Shown here in pieces: positions 35,871 through 47,680 of a DNA stretch of 64,000 nt. This DNA is from Cepaea nemoralis (lineage: Eukaryota; Mollusca; Gastropoda; Stylommatophora; Helicidae), in the NCBI GenBank assembly GCA_014155875.1, contig JACEFZ010028135.1, forward strand, positions 283,501 to 347,500. Direction: 5' to 3'. The translations under genes and the position numbers were made by a program. Under the pieces are notes generated by a model. It saw only the letters and a program-made list of their open reading frames with translations, did no database searches and was not told the DNA's origin. Numbering within the stretch: the first letter of the stretch is position 1; each line of letters opens with the position of its first letter.

Positions 35871-36298
35871 ATACACCGCAAGGTACTATACAGACAGTAA
35901 ATGAGAGTTTTTTTTTACCAAAACTATTTTAACTGACAATGTTTTGCAGCTGGCCCTAAGAACATCTCGCCGAAGAGATTTCGTTTTTCTCTCTTGATCT
36001 TGAAACATTTCGCAATACATTCATGCCAAAATCAAAGTGCTGATAATTATCCAAGATTACTCTTATGTATGCACAATTGCCAATCCAAACGCGATTGTTT
36101 GCTCTGACAAAAAAGCGCATTGTGCAGTTTCAACAGGGAAGTCCATTTGCGCACTACATTTACGAAAAGTATTTTGCCGTTTTTTGTTGGGTCGTACAGT
36201 TCTCTTAATACAAAAACATGCAAATGTAAGCAAACAACAAAATCATTGTCACACAGTTTACTAATGGCCTCGTCACTCTTCGGTCAACGCATAGACTG

Positions 36299-36466
<168 letters not shown>

Positions 36467-36724
36467 TAATTCCCCATTAAAATAACAATAACAAAAGCAG
36501 GGAGAATAGGCCGCATGTTGTTAAACAACCTTCCAAAAACGCAAAGGTCTCCCAGAGTATGTTGGGGCAGAAAAGTGATTCTAATTGCCCTGCATATTTT
36601 ATTCTAAAGATACACCTTGCCTAGAAAGATGGAGCATAGGGCTGAGGCTTTTGAAATGTAAGTTTGCATAAGACTGGGATGAGTTTCTTGGGCGAATTGA
36701 GACAAAGTAAGGAAGCCATCACAT

Positions 36725-36830
36725 ACGATCACCGGAGTTCCGGATCAAGTATGTGTCCTTCTCCCGATGATGCCACGTGGCCATGCCATCCAGGAATTTA
36801 TCTCAAAAATCGCTGCCAAATCGCCCGCAG
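36725..36830 (-). mobile_element. LINE family A C-terminal scrap
   Basis: The minus strand reads LDGMATWHHREKDTYLIRNS then GDRM, matching YLDGLAAWHGRDRNTELIHN and SGDQVRW of the copy at 54.9 kb. Confidence 0.7.
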
Positions 36831-36869
36831 CTGTTACTGGGATCATACCCGGCGGTAATAGGTCTAGAT

Positions 36870-37560
36870 GTCCATAATGTGACAAGTGGTCACCTTTCCC
36901 GGTTCTATGGAGTCAAGGCAACAAGGGTAGGGTAACATTTACTGACCAAACTAAAGTCCTCAACCTGGATACTCAACATATTATAGTGGAAAGTGGCCTC
37001 CTGCACAGGAGACATCTTCCACAAAACTGATCACCATTTGCTTGACCAACTATCAGGTAGTGACAAAGACCAGTAAACCTTGTTATGAATATGGAGTATG
37101 TTCCAAAGGAGCAAAAGCTACTGTCTCAGTGGAATACAAACGAGCTGATTGGGATAAATTTGCCACACTAACAAATACTGTGAAAACATAAAAACATGGT
37201 AATAATGGTGGAAAGTCTAACAAAGCAACACTGCAGGTAGCCACTGAATCCATTTTAATGGGGTAAAACATAAATTACAAACCATACTTTCTGTATGCAG
37301 AAATACAAATTCTGGTGGACAAAGTTGAAGATGCCAGAAAGACAGCAGCAGAGAGAAGAAACAATGAAAGCAAACATCTCTCTTGAAGAAATACAAAAGA
37401 ACAATTAATCAAACAGCAAGAGACTGTTGGAGAACAAAAACAGAAAACCTGAAGTTTCATAAGGATGGAAACAAACTATGGAACTAGTAAGAGTCATGAA
37501 TAATTAAGGAACCAGTAACAAACAAAAAATAGTTAAACAAGGAAACATGCTCACAAAAAA
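36870..37560 (+). pseudogene. I/Jockey-type LINE endonuclease-RT linker relic
   Basis: Frame-broken plus-strand text. KRADWDKFATLTNTV at about 37139-37183 corresponds to the (K)ADWDKFxxLT segment after the endonuclease domain. CWRTKTENLKFHKDGNKLW at about 37420-37480 matches the conserved W..K...LN..RDGNKLW block just before RT in I-type elements. It probably belongs to the same superfamily as the ORF1 fossil at 3.1-4.9 kb and the RNase H at 63.5 kb. Confidence 0.6.
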
Positions 37561-37879
37561 TTGCAATACAAGTAGTTACATAAAAGCTTACACAAACACA
37601 AACAATGAAAGAACACTGGCTTTGACAGGTATTTAGAAAGTCTATACAGAGATTAAATTACATCTGGTGTCACCGCATTCAGGTTTTGGTAGTCACTCCC
37701 TCGATTAATTTGAGAATAAGAACTTGCAGATAGGCTGATGTAGGTTCACTAATTCAAAAAATGATTACTTTCATTTTGAGGTAACTATGTAAGTAATTCA
37801 CTGCACTTAAAATCAGATATCAGACAACAATAGATTAACATATCTGAATATAATGAGGTGTACATATACAACTAACAAC

Positions 37880-38470
<591 letters not shown>

Positions 38471-38879
38471 TGAAGATAAAGGGTTAACACCGGTGGCGGA
38501 TGAATGACAAACAAGGGCAGCTCACAGGTTCTCGTGACGGCAAGGGAAAATCTGGCTGTGAATAAATATTTGGGATCATTCAGCATTAGGGCAGCTGACA
38601 GGTATCGTCAACTAAGTTAGCTGAACAAGATTGACAGCTGTAACTGAATATCATCACTTGAACAACCTAAACAACATTGATTACCAACACTGTCGAAACT
38701 CAACTAGACTCTATGATTGTCAACCATGGTTCTCGAGCACCAATTATTATTATTTTGTGAAAGACAGTGTGTTAACTGGTAACGCAGGGAAGATTTGCGG
38801 ATTGACAGACTAGTGTGTTGGTAGTTGTGTATTCACAAGGGACGAATGGTTATATATATATATATCCAACAGAAAAGAA

Positions 38880-39120
38880 ACTTATACTAAAGAGTGATAC
38901 AACAATAGAATGGAAAATGCATAGACCCACGTTGATATATTTAAATACCTAGAGGCAATCATAATGTTAGATGGAAGGTGCGTGACAGAGATTAAGAACA
39001 GAATATGTCAAACAAAAGCTGCATTTCTGGAAATGAAAAGTATCTTATGCAATAAGTCACTATTTTTAATTAAATGTCAGAAAGTGTAATGAAATGTTAT
39101 ATAGAAAATTTTTTGCTGTA
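38880..39120 (+). mobile_element. LINE RT thumb fragment
   Basis: VDIFKYLEAIIMLDGRCVTE, then IKNRICQTKAAFLEMKSILC, parallels the minus-strand copy at 11.7-12.2 kb. It is cut at the right by a SINE dimer. Confidence 0.75.
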
Positions 39121-39440
39121 TGACAGTTTAGTTTAGTTTAGTTTCGTTTAGTTGAAGTTTAGTTTAGTTGACGGATCAACACCATGGCCCACATAAAAAA
39201 TCCCTTGGTAGTTGGAAATCAAAAAAGAGTAGCCTAACAGCACTGCCTGGGCCAAATTTTGAGTTAAAAATCTACCCAAAGTATTTCAGGATCCTTGCTG
39301 GTGCTACGGAGTTCGTGCACTGAGCTGAAATTCCCCGGACTCAGGCTTGAGTTAGGAGTAGAATGGAGCACTTATGGGTTACACCCGTATGCTGTGATGT
39401 TGATCCGTAGACTAAAACTAAAAAAAAGCTAAACTAATTC
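39121..39440. mobile_element. SINE family B, palindromic dimer
   Basis: The left 65 bp is an inverted family B 3' end: (TTTAG)n, GTTGACGGATCAACACCATG and GCCCACA. The rest is a plus-oriented copy containing GTGCTACGGAGTTCGTGCAC, GGAGCACTTATGGGTTACAC and GATGTTGATCCGTAGACTAA. The two 3' ends therefore face outwards. Confidence 0.75.
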
Positions 39441-39641
39441 CCTATCTAAGCTGGCAAGGCCTTTAAAAAGGCTAACTGGTCAGTGCATAACATCCTCCTC
39501 CTGTCTTTCATCTCCCAAAGGAGCATACATCCTCAACCAACTCCTGCCAAGCCCTTTGTAAATATGTTCATCATCAGTTGGGTTTTACAGCTAGTTTTCT
39601 ACAGGATATGGCTAACAGTCTAAAGACCTAACTTCCTAATC

Positions 39642-40059
39642 CAGTGGTTCTCAACTGGTGGGGAATTCCCCCCCAGGGGGGAATTTTAGGGTTTCCAGAG
39701 GGGGAATGAAGATCATTTCAAGATCGCGTTAATACAAGAACTGATTACTTGATATTGCTTTTCCCTTCATACTTTACAGTTATGCATGTCTCATCCTTCT
39801 AAAATTCGACCCACAAATCACGTTTTATGTGGATGTCTAGACCTGTTTTAACATATTTACCTTCCATTTTTACGTATACTGTGTAGGGGTGGGGGGATTT
39901 TTAGGTAGGAAATATGAAAGGGGGGAATGACGTTCTGAAAATATGGTGAAGGGGGGCATGGGCCACATTTTTTATAGGAAAAAGGGGGGGGGGGGGGGAA
40001 ATGACGTTCTGAAAATATGGTGAAGGGGGGCACGGGCCAAAAAAGGTTGAGAACCACTG
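39642..40059. mobile_element. hAT-type non-autonomous element (second family), 8-bp TSD
   Basis: Ends CAGTGGTTCTCAACTGG and AAAGGTTGAGAACCACTG with a perfect 8-bp duplication TCCTAATC (39634-39641 and 40060-40067). The right third contains a tandem duplication of GAATGACGTTCTGAAAATAT plus GGTGAAGGGGGGCA(T/C)GGGCC, separated by a poly-G run. It has no coding capacity. Confidence 0.9.
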
Positions 40060-40198
40060 TCCTAATCAGTCACCTCTTATGCATGCATGGTAGTTACAGT
40101 GTTACTATTCTTTGCTTTCATTATGGACACCAATAACACAATGTCATAATCTACTCAACCTTAAGCCTATGTAGTCATGGATTAGTGGACTGACTATT

Positions 40199-40456
40199 AA
40201 TAATAATAATAATGTTTGCATACCCTTTACAGGACATCGCTGTCAACATCAGCATCTTTCAGCTGATTGTTGATTTCTTGGCAAGATTACGCTCAGTAGT
40301 TTGCCACTGCTTTATGAGCGGCCGGCTCACATACCCCGTAACTTACCGACGCAATTCGAACCACTGCTGATTCTCACCGTCGTCACTGTTACTTACGAGA
40401 GTATACGAGATTACAGAGAAAAGTCGCTAACCTCTAGGCCAGGAAGCCAGCATGGA
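40199..40456 (-). mobile_element. tRNA-derived SINE family A, near full-length, minus
   Basis: In element orientation the head has A-box TGGCCTAGAGGTTAGCG and B-box GTGGTTCGAATTGCG. Then come TTACGGGGTATGTGAGCC, GGCCGCTCATAAAGCAGTGG and CAAACTACTGAGCGTAATC, and GTCCTGTAAAGGGTATGC with an (ATT)n tail. This defines the complete family A structure together with 27484-27728 and 61.39-61.64 kb. Confidence 0.88.
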
Positions 40457-40674
40457 CTGACTATTACAACTCTTAAATTCTCCAGAAAAAACCTGCATTT
40501 TTAAAGTCATAGATGATATCATTCCTCTATAAATTTTGCACTCATGTGGGTCTCCCTGTTTAGGCAGCTTTTCAGGATATCTTTTCTGCAGTACGCAAAT
40601 ATTTCTTCAATTTGGAACTACAAAATAACAGTTCAACTTAAACATAAACACTTATATAGCCGGTATTCATTTTT

Positions 40675-40830
40675 ATGTTCGACTAATCCGAAAATTCGAG
40701 TTAACCGAATTTGACTTATCAGGACTTTTTATACAATGATAAAGAAGGATAATGGCAGGGACTAAGCCAATAACGTCGACTTAAGCGAAATTCTACTTAT
40801 TCGAGTTCGACTTAAGAGGACTCGACTGTA
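40675..40830 (-). mobile_element. pogo/Tigger-like terminal region
   Basis: In minus orientation it begins TA-CAGTCGAGTCCTCTTAAG and continues with repeated TTAAGTCGA/TTAACTCGAA-type blocks. This is the style of pogo/Tigger termini. No transposase domain was recognised beside it, so this is a solo end or MITE. Confidence 0.45.
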
Positions 40831-40944
40831 TTTAGTTCATATGTTGCGCTGCAATTTTGGAAACACTGAATAACAGCTCACTAAACAAACAAAATACGAG
40901 CCCACAACCAAACAAGATCTGGATATAGAACCAGAGAAAGACCA

Positions 40945-41280
40945 AGAAAACTATGAAAAGACAACATTAAGAGTCATTGTTATCAAGGGCCTTGCCAACT
41001 GGCGCGGGCAGTGATGCTTCTCCACATCATTAAATCTCCAACAGCATATATTAATTTGTGTGTGAGGACAAAAGCTGCCAAAAATCTTCCTGCATTGTTT
41101 CCCTCTAGTTCTCTTTGCACAAAATTGTCCAACTGTCACAACATGTTCCAGTTTTTCTTTTTTCATAATGTTGCCAAAACATAAGTTGTCTTCAAAATAT
41201 TTTGAATACTTATTTTGGCTGCCCAAGGAATTTTCAGCATTCTTTTGTAAAACCACAACTCTGAGGTCTCAAGGAATTGT
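40945..41280 (-). mobile_element. LINE C-terminal fragment
   Basis: The minus strand reads RKRKLEHVV-like KKEKLEHVVTVGQF, then CCWRFNDVEKHHCPRQLARP, the diverged C-terminal tail of an RT. The frame is broken. It lies in what should be intron 1 of the DMXL gene. Confidence 0.5.
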
Positions 41281-42112
41281 TTACTTGCTTAGTATTGAAT
41301 GTAGCGTCACCATTGCACAGATTAGGTATGGGTTCAGATAAGTGACAGTGATTGGCAAAATGTTTTCTCCTATTTAACCTACAGTAATACTAAAAGCTCC
41401 AACAAACTAAAAGAATTAAGCTGGTCAACCACAACTGCTCTTCAAAATTATATTTCACTCATTACTAGCAGGCTGCTATAATTTATCATTTCTAGCATCT
41501 CTCAATATTGTAGACATCAATTCAAAACATTCTGTAATTTTTGTTATTCAAAATGTAGTGTATAATTAATAATAATGTGCATTTACAGTACTATATTTTT
41601 AAATAATTACTGTTATGAACTATAAATAGACATGAAATCCTATTTTATTAATAATTAATAATGATGATTATTTGTTATAGATTAGACGTATTGGCGTGAC
41701 ATGGCAGTATTACATATAAGATTAATGTTGAAACCGTGATTTAATCAGTATTAATAAATTCATAAAATACACCAAGTAGTTTCCGCACGGTAAGAATGCC
41801 GGCCCAGCTGCTACGGTAACAAAAGATTATTTATTTATAATTAATCCAACACAAACAACGACAACGCCCCTCAGACTCAGGGAGTCAAAGTCGGGGTCAC
41901 CGGTCAACTGACCCAGACCATTTTACCACAAAACTTTGCGATGGATTATTATTACTATACTATAACACACATATTTAAACGATCAATATAAATTAGTTGT
42001 GCAACATTTATTTGAAGCTTCAATGAAAAATTGTTCAACCGTGTCGAGACTCAAACTGCAACAAGTTGCCGAGTTAATTAATAAAATTGAAATTAAAGAT
42101 AAAACGCAACTT
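41281..42112 (-). other. Presumed intron sequence of the DMXL gene
   Basis: AT-rich sequence downstream (in gene orientation) of the first-exon donor. No second exon was identified. Confidence 0.45.
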
Positions 42113-42114
42113 AC

Positions 42115-42198
42115 CACAAAATTGATGCCCTCAACACTTCCAAGTGCATAGCAATCGCCTCCATTGCAAGCTCCTGTTAATATCTGATGTCGATTCAT
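42115..42198 (-). CDS. DMXL: First coding exon of DmX-like/rabconnectin-3 alpha (DMXL)
   Basis: The ATG is at 42196-42198 on the minus strand, with A at -3. The exon encodes 28 residues starting MNRHQILTGACNGGDCYALG. After codon 28 (Val) the sequence is GTAAGTTGCG, a strong donor, so the exon ends in phase 0. The pattern M-x-x-HQ(I/V)LTGA-x-N-x-GD-x-CYA(L/V)GS(V/I)-x-G is the N-terminus of the DMXL1/DMXL2 family. These are very large WD-repeat proteins that act as rabconnectin-3 alpha in assembling and regulating the V-ATPase on endomembranes. In the family, the segment continues with a YASGCDIVIL-type blade, expected in the next exon. That exon was not found leftwards, so intron 1 is long or holds unrecognised exons. 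It is divergent to TEX261 on the plus strand. The identification rests on one short exon. Confidence 0.75.
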
Positions 42199-42320
42199 TG
42201 TTGTAATTATATAACAGCTTTCACAAACAAAATCTCTAGGCACACAAACTAAAGGTTAATTCACATGATCAGATGATTTCAGTGTTTCCTGCCACGAAGC
42301 GGCCATATTGGAAAAATTAT
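42199..42320 (-). promoter_or_regulatory. Likely 5' UTR / promoter-proximal region of DMXL
   Basis: Upstream (minus-strand sense) of the DMXL start codon. It includes CCAATATGGCCGCTTCG near 42294-42310, which resembles a YY1-like ATGGC core preceded by CCAAT. The transcription start is not determined. Confidence 0.3.
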
Positions 42321-43300
42321 TCCAAAACATATGGCCAGATTTTGAAACGTTATGTGAGATTGCAAACTTCGAGATGTTTTTATGTATATGTTTGTCAAAG
42401 TTTTGGTCGTAATCTTGCTTATAATTACTATAAAAGACAATAAAATATAGTATCTTTCAAGATATCTCTTCACTTATTGCTTATTACTCGTAATCTCGTA
42501 TGTGAGAACTTGTATTGAGCTTTAATTGACAGCATGTATATACGATTATAATACGATACCGATAATGATATGTCTTTTCATATGTATATGTATTCTTTAG
42601 AAAGATTTTGCTGTACAGTTACGTTTATTTGTCAATATGTTATCTTTTAACATCACCTGATTTTAATAACACTGTTCTCTCCCTCTTTCATATTTGGGAG
42701 ACTAAAATGTGATTTGAATAGTATACTAACTTGTATTCTTTCTAATTATGTCGTCATAGGACTTATGACATAAGTTAAAAGTATGATACAGTTAAGGACA
42801 GTAGAGTAGACTTAAACAGTGCAGTATATTTTCTTGATAGGGTAGACTTCAACAGTGCAGTCTATTTTTTTGTTAAAGGAAGAGCTGGAGTGGAAGTGTG
42901 TAAGAGAAAGACGGGGCACATATGGGTGGATAATGTCAAAAGATAGACTGAAAGAAGTTTGTGTAAATGCATTTTGGGGGAGTGGTGGTGTGGCAATGAG
43001 GTTACTGTATGAACCTCCAGCTCAAAAGTGATTGGGTTCTAATCCCAAACAGAACTATAAATCGCAGAGTAGACCGTAAAGCCGGGGTTCTGTCAAATTG
43101 TTAGGGAAGTAAACCTACCTACGAGTAGACTGAACTATTGTCTTGGATAGACTATGTCAGTGTAAACTGTACACAAATGCATACTGAAGTAGGACATGCT
43201 GACCTCTGAGTTGTATAGCTATGTATGAGGCACTCGCCTCGAAAGAAGAATAAGAATAAGCGTGTACTTTGATGGCTCATGAGCTTAAATGCGGAAATGG
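42321..43300. other. Intergenic sequence between DMXL and TEX261, left part
   Basis: AT-rich, with a tandem duplication of about 35 bp at 42804-42872 (GTAGACTT(A/C)AACAGTGCAG). A scrap of LINE-like text, RKTGHIWVDNVK, lies at about 42905-42940. Confidence 0.4.
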
Positions 43301-43576
43301 CACTTGATGATGATGAAGACGGCGACGATGATGATGTTTACGAGAAATACTATGACGATTATAGTAAATGCATGCATTCGTAGGTACCTTCCTATTGTAT
43401 TTGACAGTATAATGAATTACACATGTAAAGTCAAGTTGAAGTATCAGTCTATCCTACTATCAAGCTCGTATGGTGTGAATAGCCACTTGATATAAAGATT
43501 AGCGTCGAATATGTTGAATAATCGACCTGGACAAGAGATAGTCATTGAAAAGATGTGAGCTGGATGGCGGCGCATC

Positions 43577-44539
43577 TACAGGGTGGCCCCCCAAAATATG
43601 TGTTTAACTGTATCCATAATAGCTTAAATTGTTTACTCATTTACTTAATTACCTGTTTAGCTATACAATGTCTTTATTTCGACAATTTCTGTATCGTTAA
43701 GCAACATTTACAACTCAAAACGTACAAGCGGGCACGGGCAGAAGCTCAATGAAAATGTTAAATTGAAACGCTTGCACCGCAGTCGGCAACTACTTGAGCG
43801 GTTTCCTAATGAGAGAAGTGTACGAAGCGTATGGTTTATAGACGAAAAGACATTCACCGCTGCCACTCCAGTTAATTCTCAAAATGACCGTGTTTATTCC
43901 GTTGAAACAAAGAAACTACAAGTTCAGGAAAGTCGACTTATTTCAGCCGCGGTATCATGGTATCAGTTGGTGTGTCTCGAATGGGGAAAACTAGTATTGT
44001 GTCCGTTGAACCAGGCGCCAAAGTAAACAATTAATACTATTGTGAACATGTTCTGAGACAAGGTTTGCTGCCTCTAATTCAAGCGACATGTGGTCCCCAT
44101 AGCTGGACATTACAGCAAGACGGAGCTCCATCTCACACAGCCAGAAATACGATCAACTTTCTTCGTCAGGAGAACGTTAACTTCAGCCAGATATGTGGCC
44201 ACCGAACAGTCCTGATTTAAACCCAGTAGATTATGCCATATGGGGTGCTTTGCAAGAAAAAGTCTATATTCGGCGAAAATTTACCACAGTTGAGCAGCTC
44301 AAGTTGGCAATAAGTGAAGAATGGAGACGTCTGTTGCAGTGCTTTATTGACAGTAGCATAAACTAGTGGCGTCAACGCTTAGAAAAACTCGTTGAGAAGC
44401 AAGGACACATTGAACATGATTTCTGATTAGCTAAATACTTGGCAAACAAAATTACATGAAACTATATAATTAATTAAATTATATTTTTAAATAACTCGTA
44501 TGCTACAAGATGTTCTCACTTGTTTTGACCCACCCTGTA
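43577..44539 (+). mobile_element. maT-like (DD37D) element, internally shortened
   Basis: Terminal repeats TACAGGGTGG...AAAA and its inverse TTTTGACCCACCCTGTA lie at 43577 and 44539. The plus-strand transposase starts mid-protein at about 43763: RRFxNERSVR-type RFPNERSVRSVWFIDEKTFT (first Asp), then frame-broken, LQQDGAPSHTARNTINF (second Asp) and PDMWPPNSPDLNPVDYAIW (third Asp). Thirty-seven residues separate the last two Asp, as in maT elements. The element is about 960 bp rather than about 1.3 kb because the N-terminal DNA-binding part is missing. Several stops and frameshifts are present. Confidence 0.85.
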
Positions 44540-44794
44540 TTTCTATAAAATACCTCTAAACTATAATATGTGACGCAGCCATATGCTAACCATCCCGCCC
44601 CACCACACGTGCTGCCTTGCATGTTTCGTATCTTTGGACAAAGGCTAGAAGAGTTAAGCCTAGACAAACTAGCGGAATACAATAGGAAACCACCCTTGTA
44701 CATCCCTGGTAGATGATAGTTCAACAACCCACACAAGTTCAGATAAACAGTGTAAACGGGTGCTCCATAGGAGAGGTCTCGCTCGGTAGAGACT

Positions 44795-45085
44795 ATGAAT
44801 AAAATTTGGTGGAACTGCGGTAAAGCTGTGGAAATGTAAACAATATAAAATAACACAAAATAATGCAGCTTTACAAAACAGGATTACGAAACATACAGGA
44901 CGTTGAGGCGACTAGCCTTCATCAGCAAACAAATGCATACACAAAAAACAATATATAATCACCGGAGGATCTTCTCCGTGACTTCACGGAGAAGATCCTC
45001 CAGTGACTACATTAATGCATAGGGACGGGATGAGAAGAATAAAAAGATGGGGGGAAATTAGAGCAATGAAGAGAAAATGAAAATT
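44795..45085 (-). mobile_element. Penelope-like terminal repeat
   Basis: Shares TTTGGTGGAACTGCGGTAAA, GTGGAAATGTAAAC and the (degraded) hammerhead-like block at about 44900-44938 with the copies at 29.3-29.7 kb. It includes an 18-bp perfect inverted repeat (44964-44981 / 44984-45001) with a 2-nt centre, followed by CAGTGACTACATTAATGCAT and GGGACGGGATGAGAAG. Confidence 0.7.
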
Positions 45086-45339
45086 TGAAAAACAAATGTT
45101 GCTACTTATCTCAGAATCCCAAGCTGTATACTGAAACGAATGTCACCCGTTAGAGACTAGTACTGAGAGCCATGCGCTCTAGGTGTCTCAAGACAGACGG
45201 CATGCGATTGAGTGTTAACTATTTACAATTCATCATGCAGGGGCATGGGATGTTCACAACATGAGCACATATAGGAGCGGTGGTAGTATAATGGTCATGT
45301 GTCCAAATCTGCACTGGGGCAAATTGTTTTAATCGACCT

Positions 45340-45430
45340 AGCTTGAATTGAACTGAATTGAATTGAATTGAACTGTATTTAAAAAGGGTTACAAATTGGG
45401 CTCTGTTAACTATTTTGTGTAGGCAGTTCA
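45340..45430 (-). mobile_element. LINE 3' terminus with (TTCAA)n tail
   Basis: The minus strand carries the diverged GCCCAATTTGTAACCCTTTTT block (RAQFVTL-type C-terminus) followed by CAATTCAATTCAATTCA. It is the sister of the 3' ends at 13.3, 23.8 and 46.98 kb. Confidence 0.6.
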
Positions 45431-46010
45431 GTTGGAGTGTCAATGATGGCTTTAATTTCTTCTTCTGGGATACTGTTTGGATCAGCTACTTTCCGATCTG
45501 TCAATAATATGATAGCTTTTCTTATTTATTCTTTAAATGGTTAATGGTTTCACACATCTGATCAGTGATATCCATCTCCACTCACGCCGACCGGATATCA
45601 GTAGAGTCATCTGAGATTGATTTGTTCAGAAGATCTTCAAAGTATTCAGCCCATTTGTTCATTTCATCTTTAATGTTGGTGAAAACACTTCCATTACTGC
45701 TTTTGACAAGGCAACTTTATTGATATATTTTTTCATTATTTTCCTTGTGGTACCTCATTGATCTCCTTTGCAGCTGCATCGCTGCTTCTTTCGTTATGGC
45801 ATCCAATAGTGATGTTTGTCAGCTTTTACGCACTTCCTAATTTCTTTGTTAGCTTCTGTGTATTTTTCTAGGGTTCTGTATTTAGCAGTTCTTGTTTTGC
45901 TATTATTTAAATCTGCTGCTTTTGTTTTTTTAAATTGTTCCTTTCTTTTATTGTATTGAGGGTTTGTGACATTCATGCTTTATGTTTTCATTCCATTTTC
46001 TCTTGAATTT
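45431..46010 (-). mobile_element. LINE fragment upstream of RT (linker region)
   Basis: Minus-strand text includes AKYRTLEKYTEANKEIRKCV, LLDAITKEAA and MNKWAEYFEDLLNK. The last is the W.EYF..LLN block that precedes RT motif 1 in these elements (compare RWAEHFKEILNRP at 57.3 kb). Many stops. Confidence 0.7.
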
Positions 46011-46257
46011 CCATATATGAGTCGTTCAAAATACTTTAACCAGCTGACAACAGTCTTTTATTCTCACCTCATCTACTAATTGTTGCAAGACCTGGTACTT
46101 ATTAAAGACTATAACCATACATTTCTCTTTAGTTTTGTTTTTGAGATATCCTACATTGGAATTATGTTTGTTTTGAGTTTCAGCTTCATTTTAATTATTA
46201 GCAGACATTGATCTGAACTTACATTTATACTTCTAGAAACTTCTACAGCTCGTAAAA

Positions 46258-46455
46258 TTACAGATAAATGATACAAGTCCTTGCAGGACGTTGCGATCAA
46301 TTTCAACGCCAGGTGATTTTCTAGGCAAGTTTCCGTTCAGTAATTCGTCATTGCTTTCTAAACGGGTAGTCAACGTTGAAGTACAGTTGATTGGTGTAGG
46401 GAACGATCCCCCTACCCCACGGTCGGTGCACCGGAAGTTTAAGCGAGAGTGCACT
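46258..46455 (-). mobile_element. SINE with family D-type head and family A body
   Basis: In element orientation, a head with CTTAAACTTCCGGTGCACC and GGTAGGGGG (family D type) is joined to AGAAAGCAATGACGAATTAC, CTTGCCTAG and CGTCCTGCAAGGACTTG (family A type). This suggests that families A and D share or exchange heads. Confidence 0.7.
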
Positions 46456-47680
46456 GAGACGAAATAAATTTCTTGTTAATACAAGTATGGTGAAATTTGT
46501 TATCCGTTTTGTTGTTTGTGATGTTCACGATGCATGTGGTCTTAATCTGTGTAGAAAACTACTTTCGCCTATGAAATAATGATTCACTGCACAAACATTG
46601 GTGAAAAATCATCTAGTTTTATTCATTATCCATATTCGTTTTTCACCAATGATCTTTTCGTAAGTAGGGTTATTTTATCCCATCATTCATCAAAATATTG
46701 ATATTGCCATTTCTTTTATTACCGATTATGTTGTGAAGTTTTATGCAATATACCATAGTAATAGTTATGATTTGGTTACGATTTTAGCCAATTTTCGAAA
46801 TGTTTTTTATGCGTGTATAATTGCATATATTGCAATCGTAGATGAAGCTTAACATTGTAAGAGATATATGAAATGAAGTACATACACATAAAAACACGCG
46901 CGCGCGCGCCACCCCCCACACACGCGCACACACACACACACACACACAGAGGCGACATATAAAAAGTGCAAAATATTATTCATGTCTGCGTACCCAATTC
47001 TTAACCCTTGATACAAAAAGGTTCGTTCGTTCGTTCGGAAAGAAAAACAATTTCAATTGTTCACCAACAAGCGTACCTTGTCTCACTTAGTGATACTAGC
47101 AAAATCTTCTTGCAAATCATCATCGAGATGACTGAGATTATGTTACAATTGCAAGAAGTGCAAGAAGTACACACAGGGTTCACACACGCATGGCACCCGG
47201 AGACCATTTCTTCAATACGAGACTCATCTTTAAGAATTACGACTATGAATCTGTTGATCTGCATATTTGTTTCACTGATTCGGTGCCAAACAAAACGTCG
47301 GCTTAGACTAAACATGGTACACAATCAAATTAATAAGCATTAGAATGTAAATTTCTTTCACTGGGTATTGAAATTGTGGAAGATACCACTTAACAACACA
47401 AATAACGCCATGACCTTTGTCGTCTTTTTACCCAAATGGAAGTCACATTTGGCAATACATTATCCTTCGAAACTGAATCTCAGAATCAGAAGTTGTGAAG
47501 CACGGACATTGGCAAAAGATCGATATTTTTTCCAGTGAGCAGAAGTGAAGTTCAACAAACAACCTGTTATACGATAATGATGCTGATGTTGTTGATGATG
47601 ATGATGCTGATGATAATGCTGATGACGACGACGACAAATGCAAAACTGGGGATCTCAGAATGACTTACGTTTAATGGAGG
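46456..47680. other. Unassigned intergenic sequence
   Basis: Holds a GC/CA alternating tract (46899-46949) and a (GAT/GAC)n patch at 47577-47635. A LINE 3' tip with (GTTC)n at 46975-47037 encodes a degraded RTQFLTL end. A 111-residue plus frame at 47008-47343 is unrecognised. Confidence 0.4.

Noticed and set aside
44503..44856. 117-residue minus-strand frame
   Set aside because: It runs across the end of the maT element and a Penelope terminal repeat, and is matched by a similar chance frame on the repeat copy at 29.69 kb.
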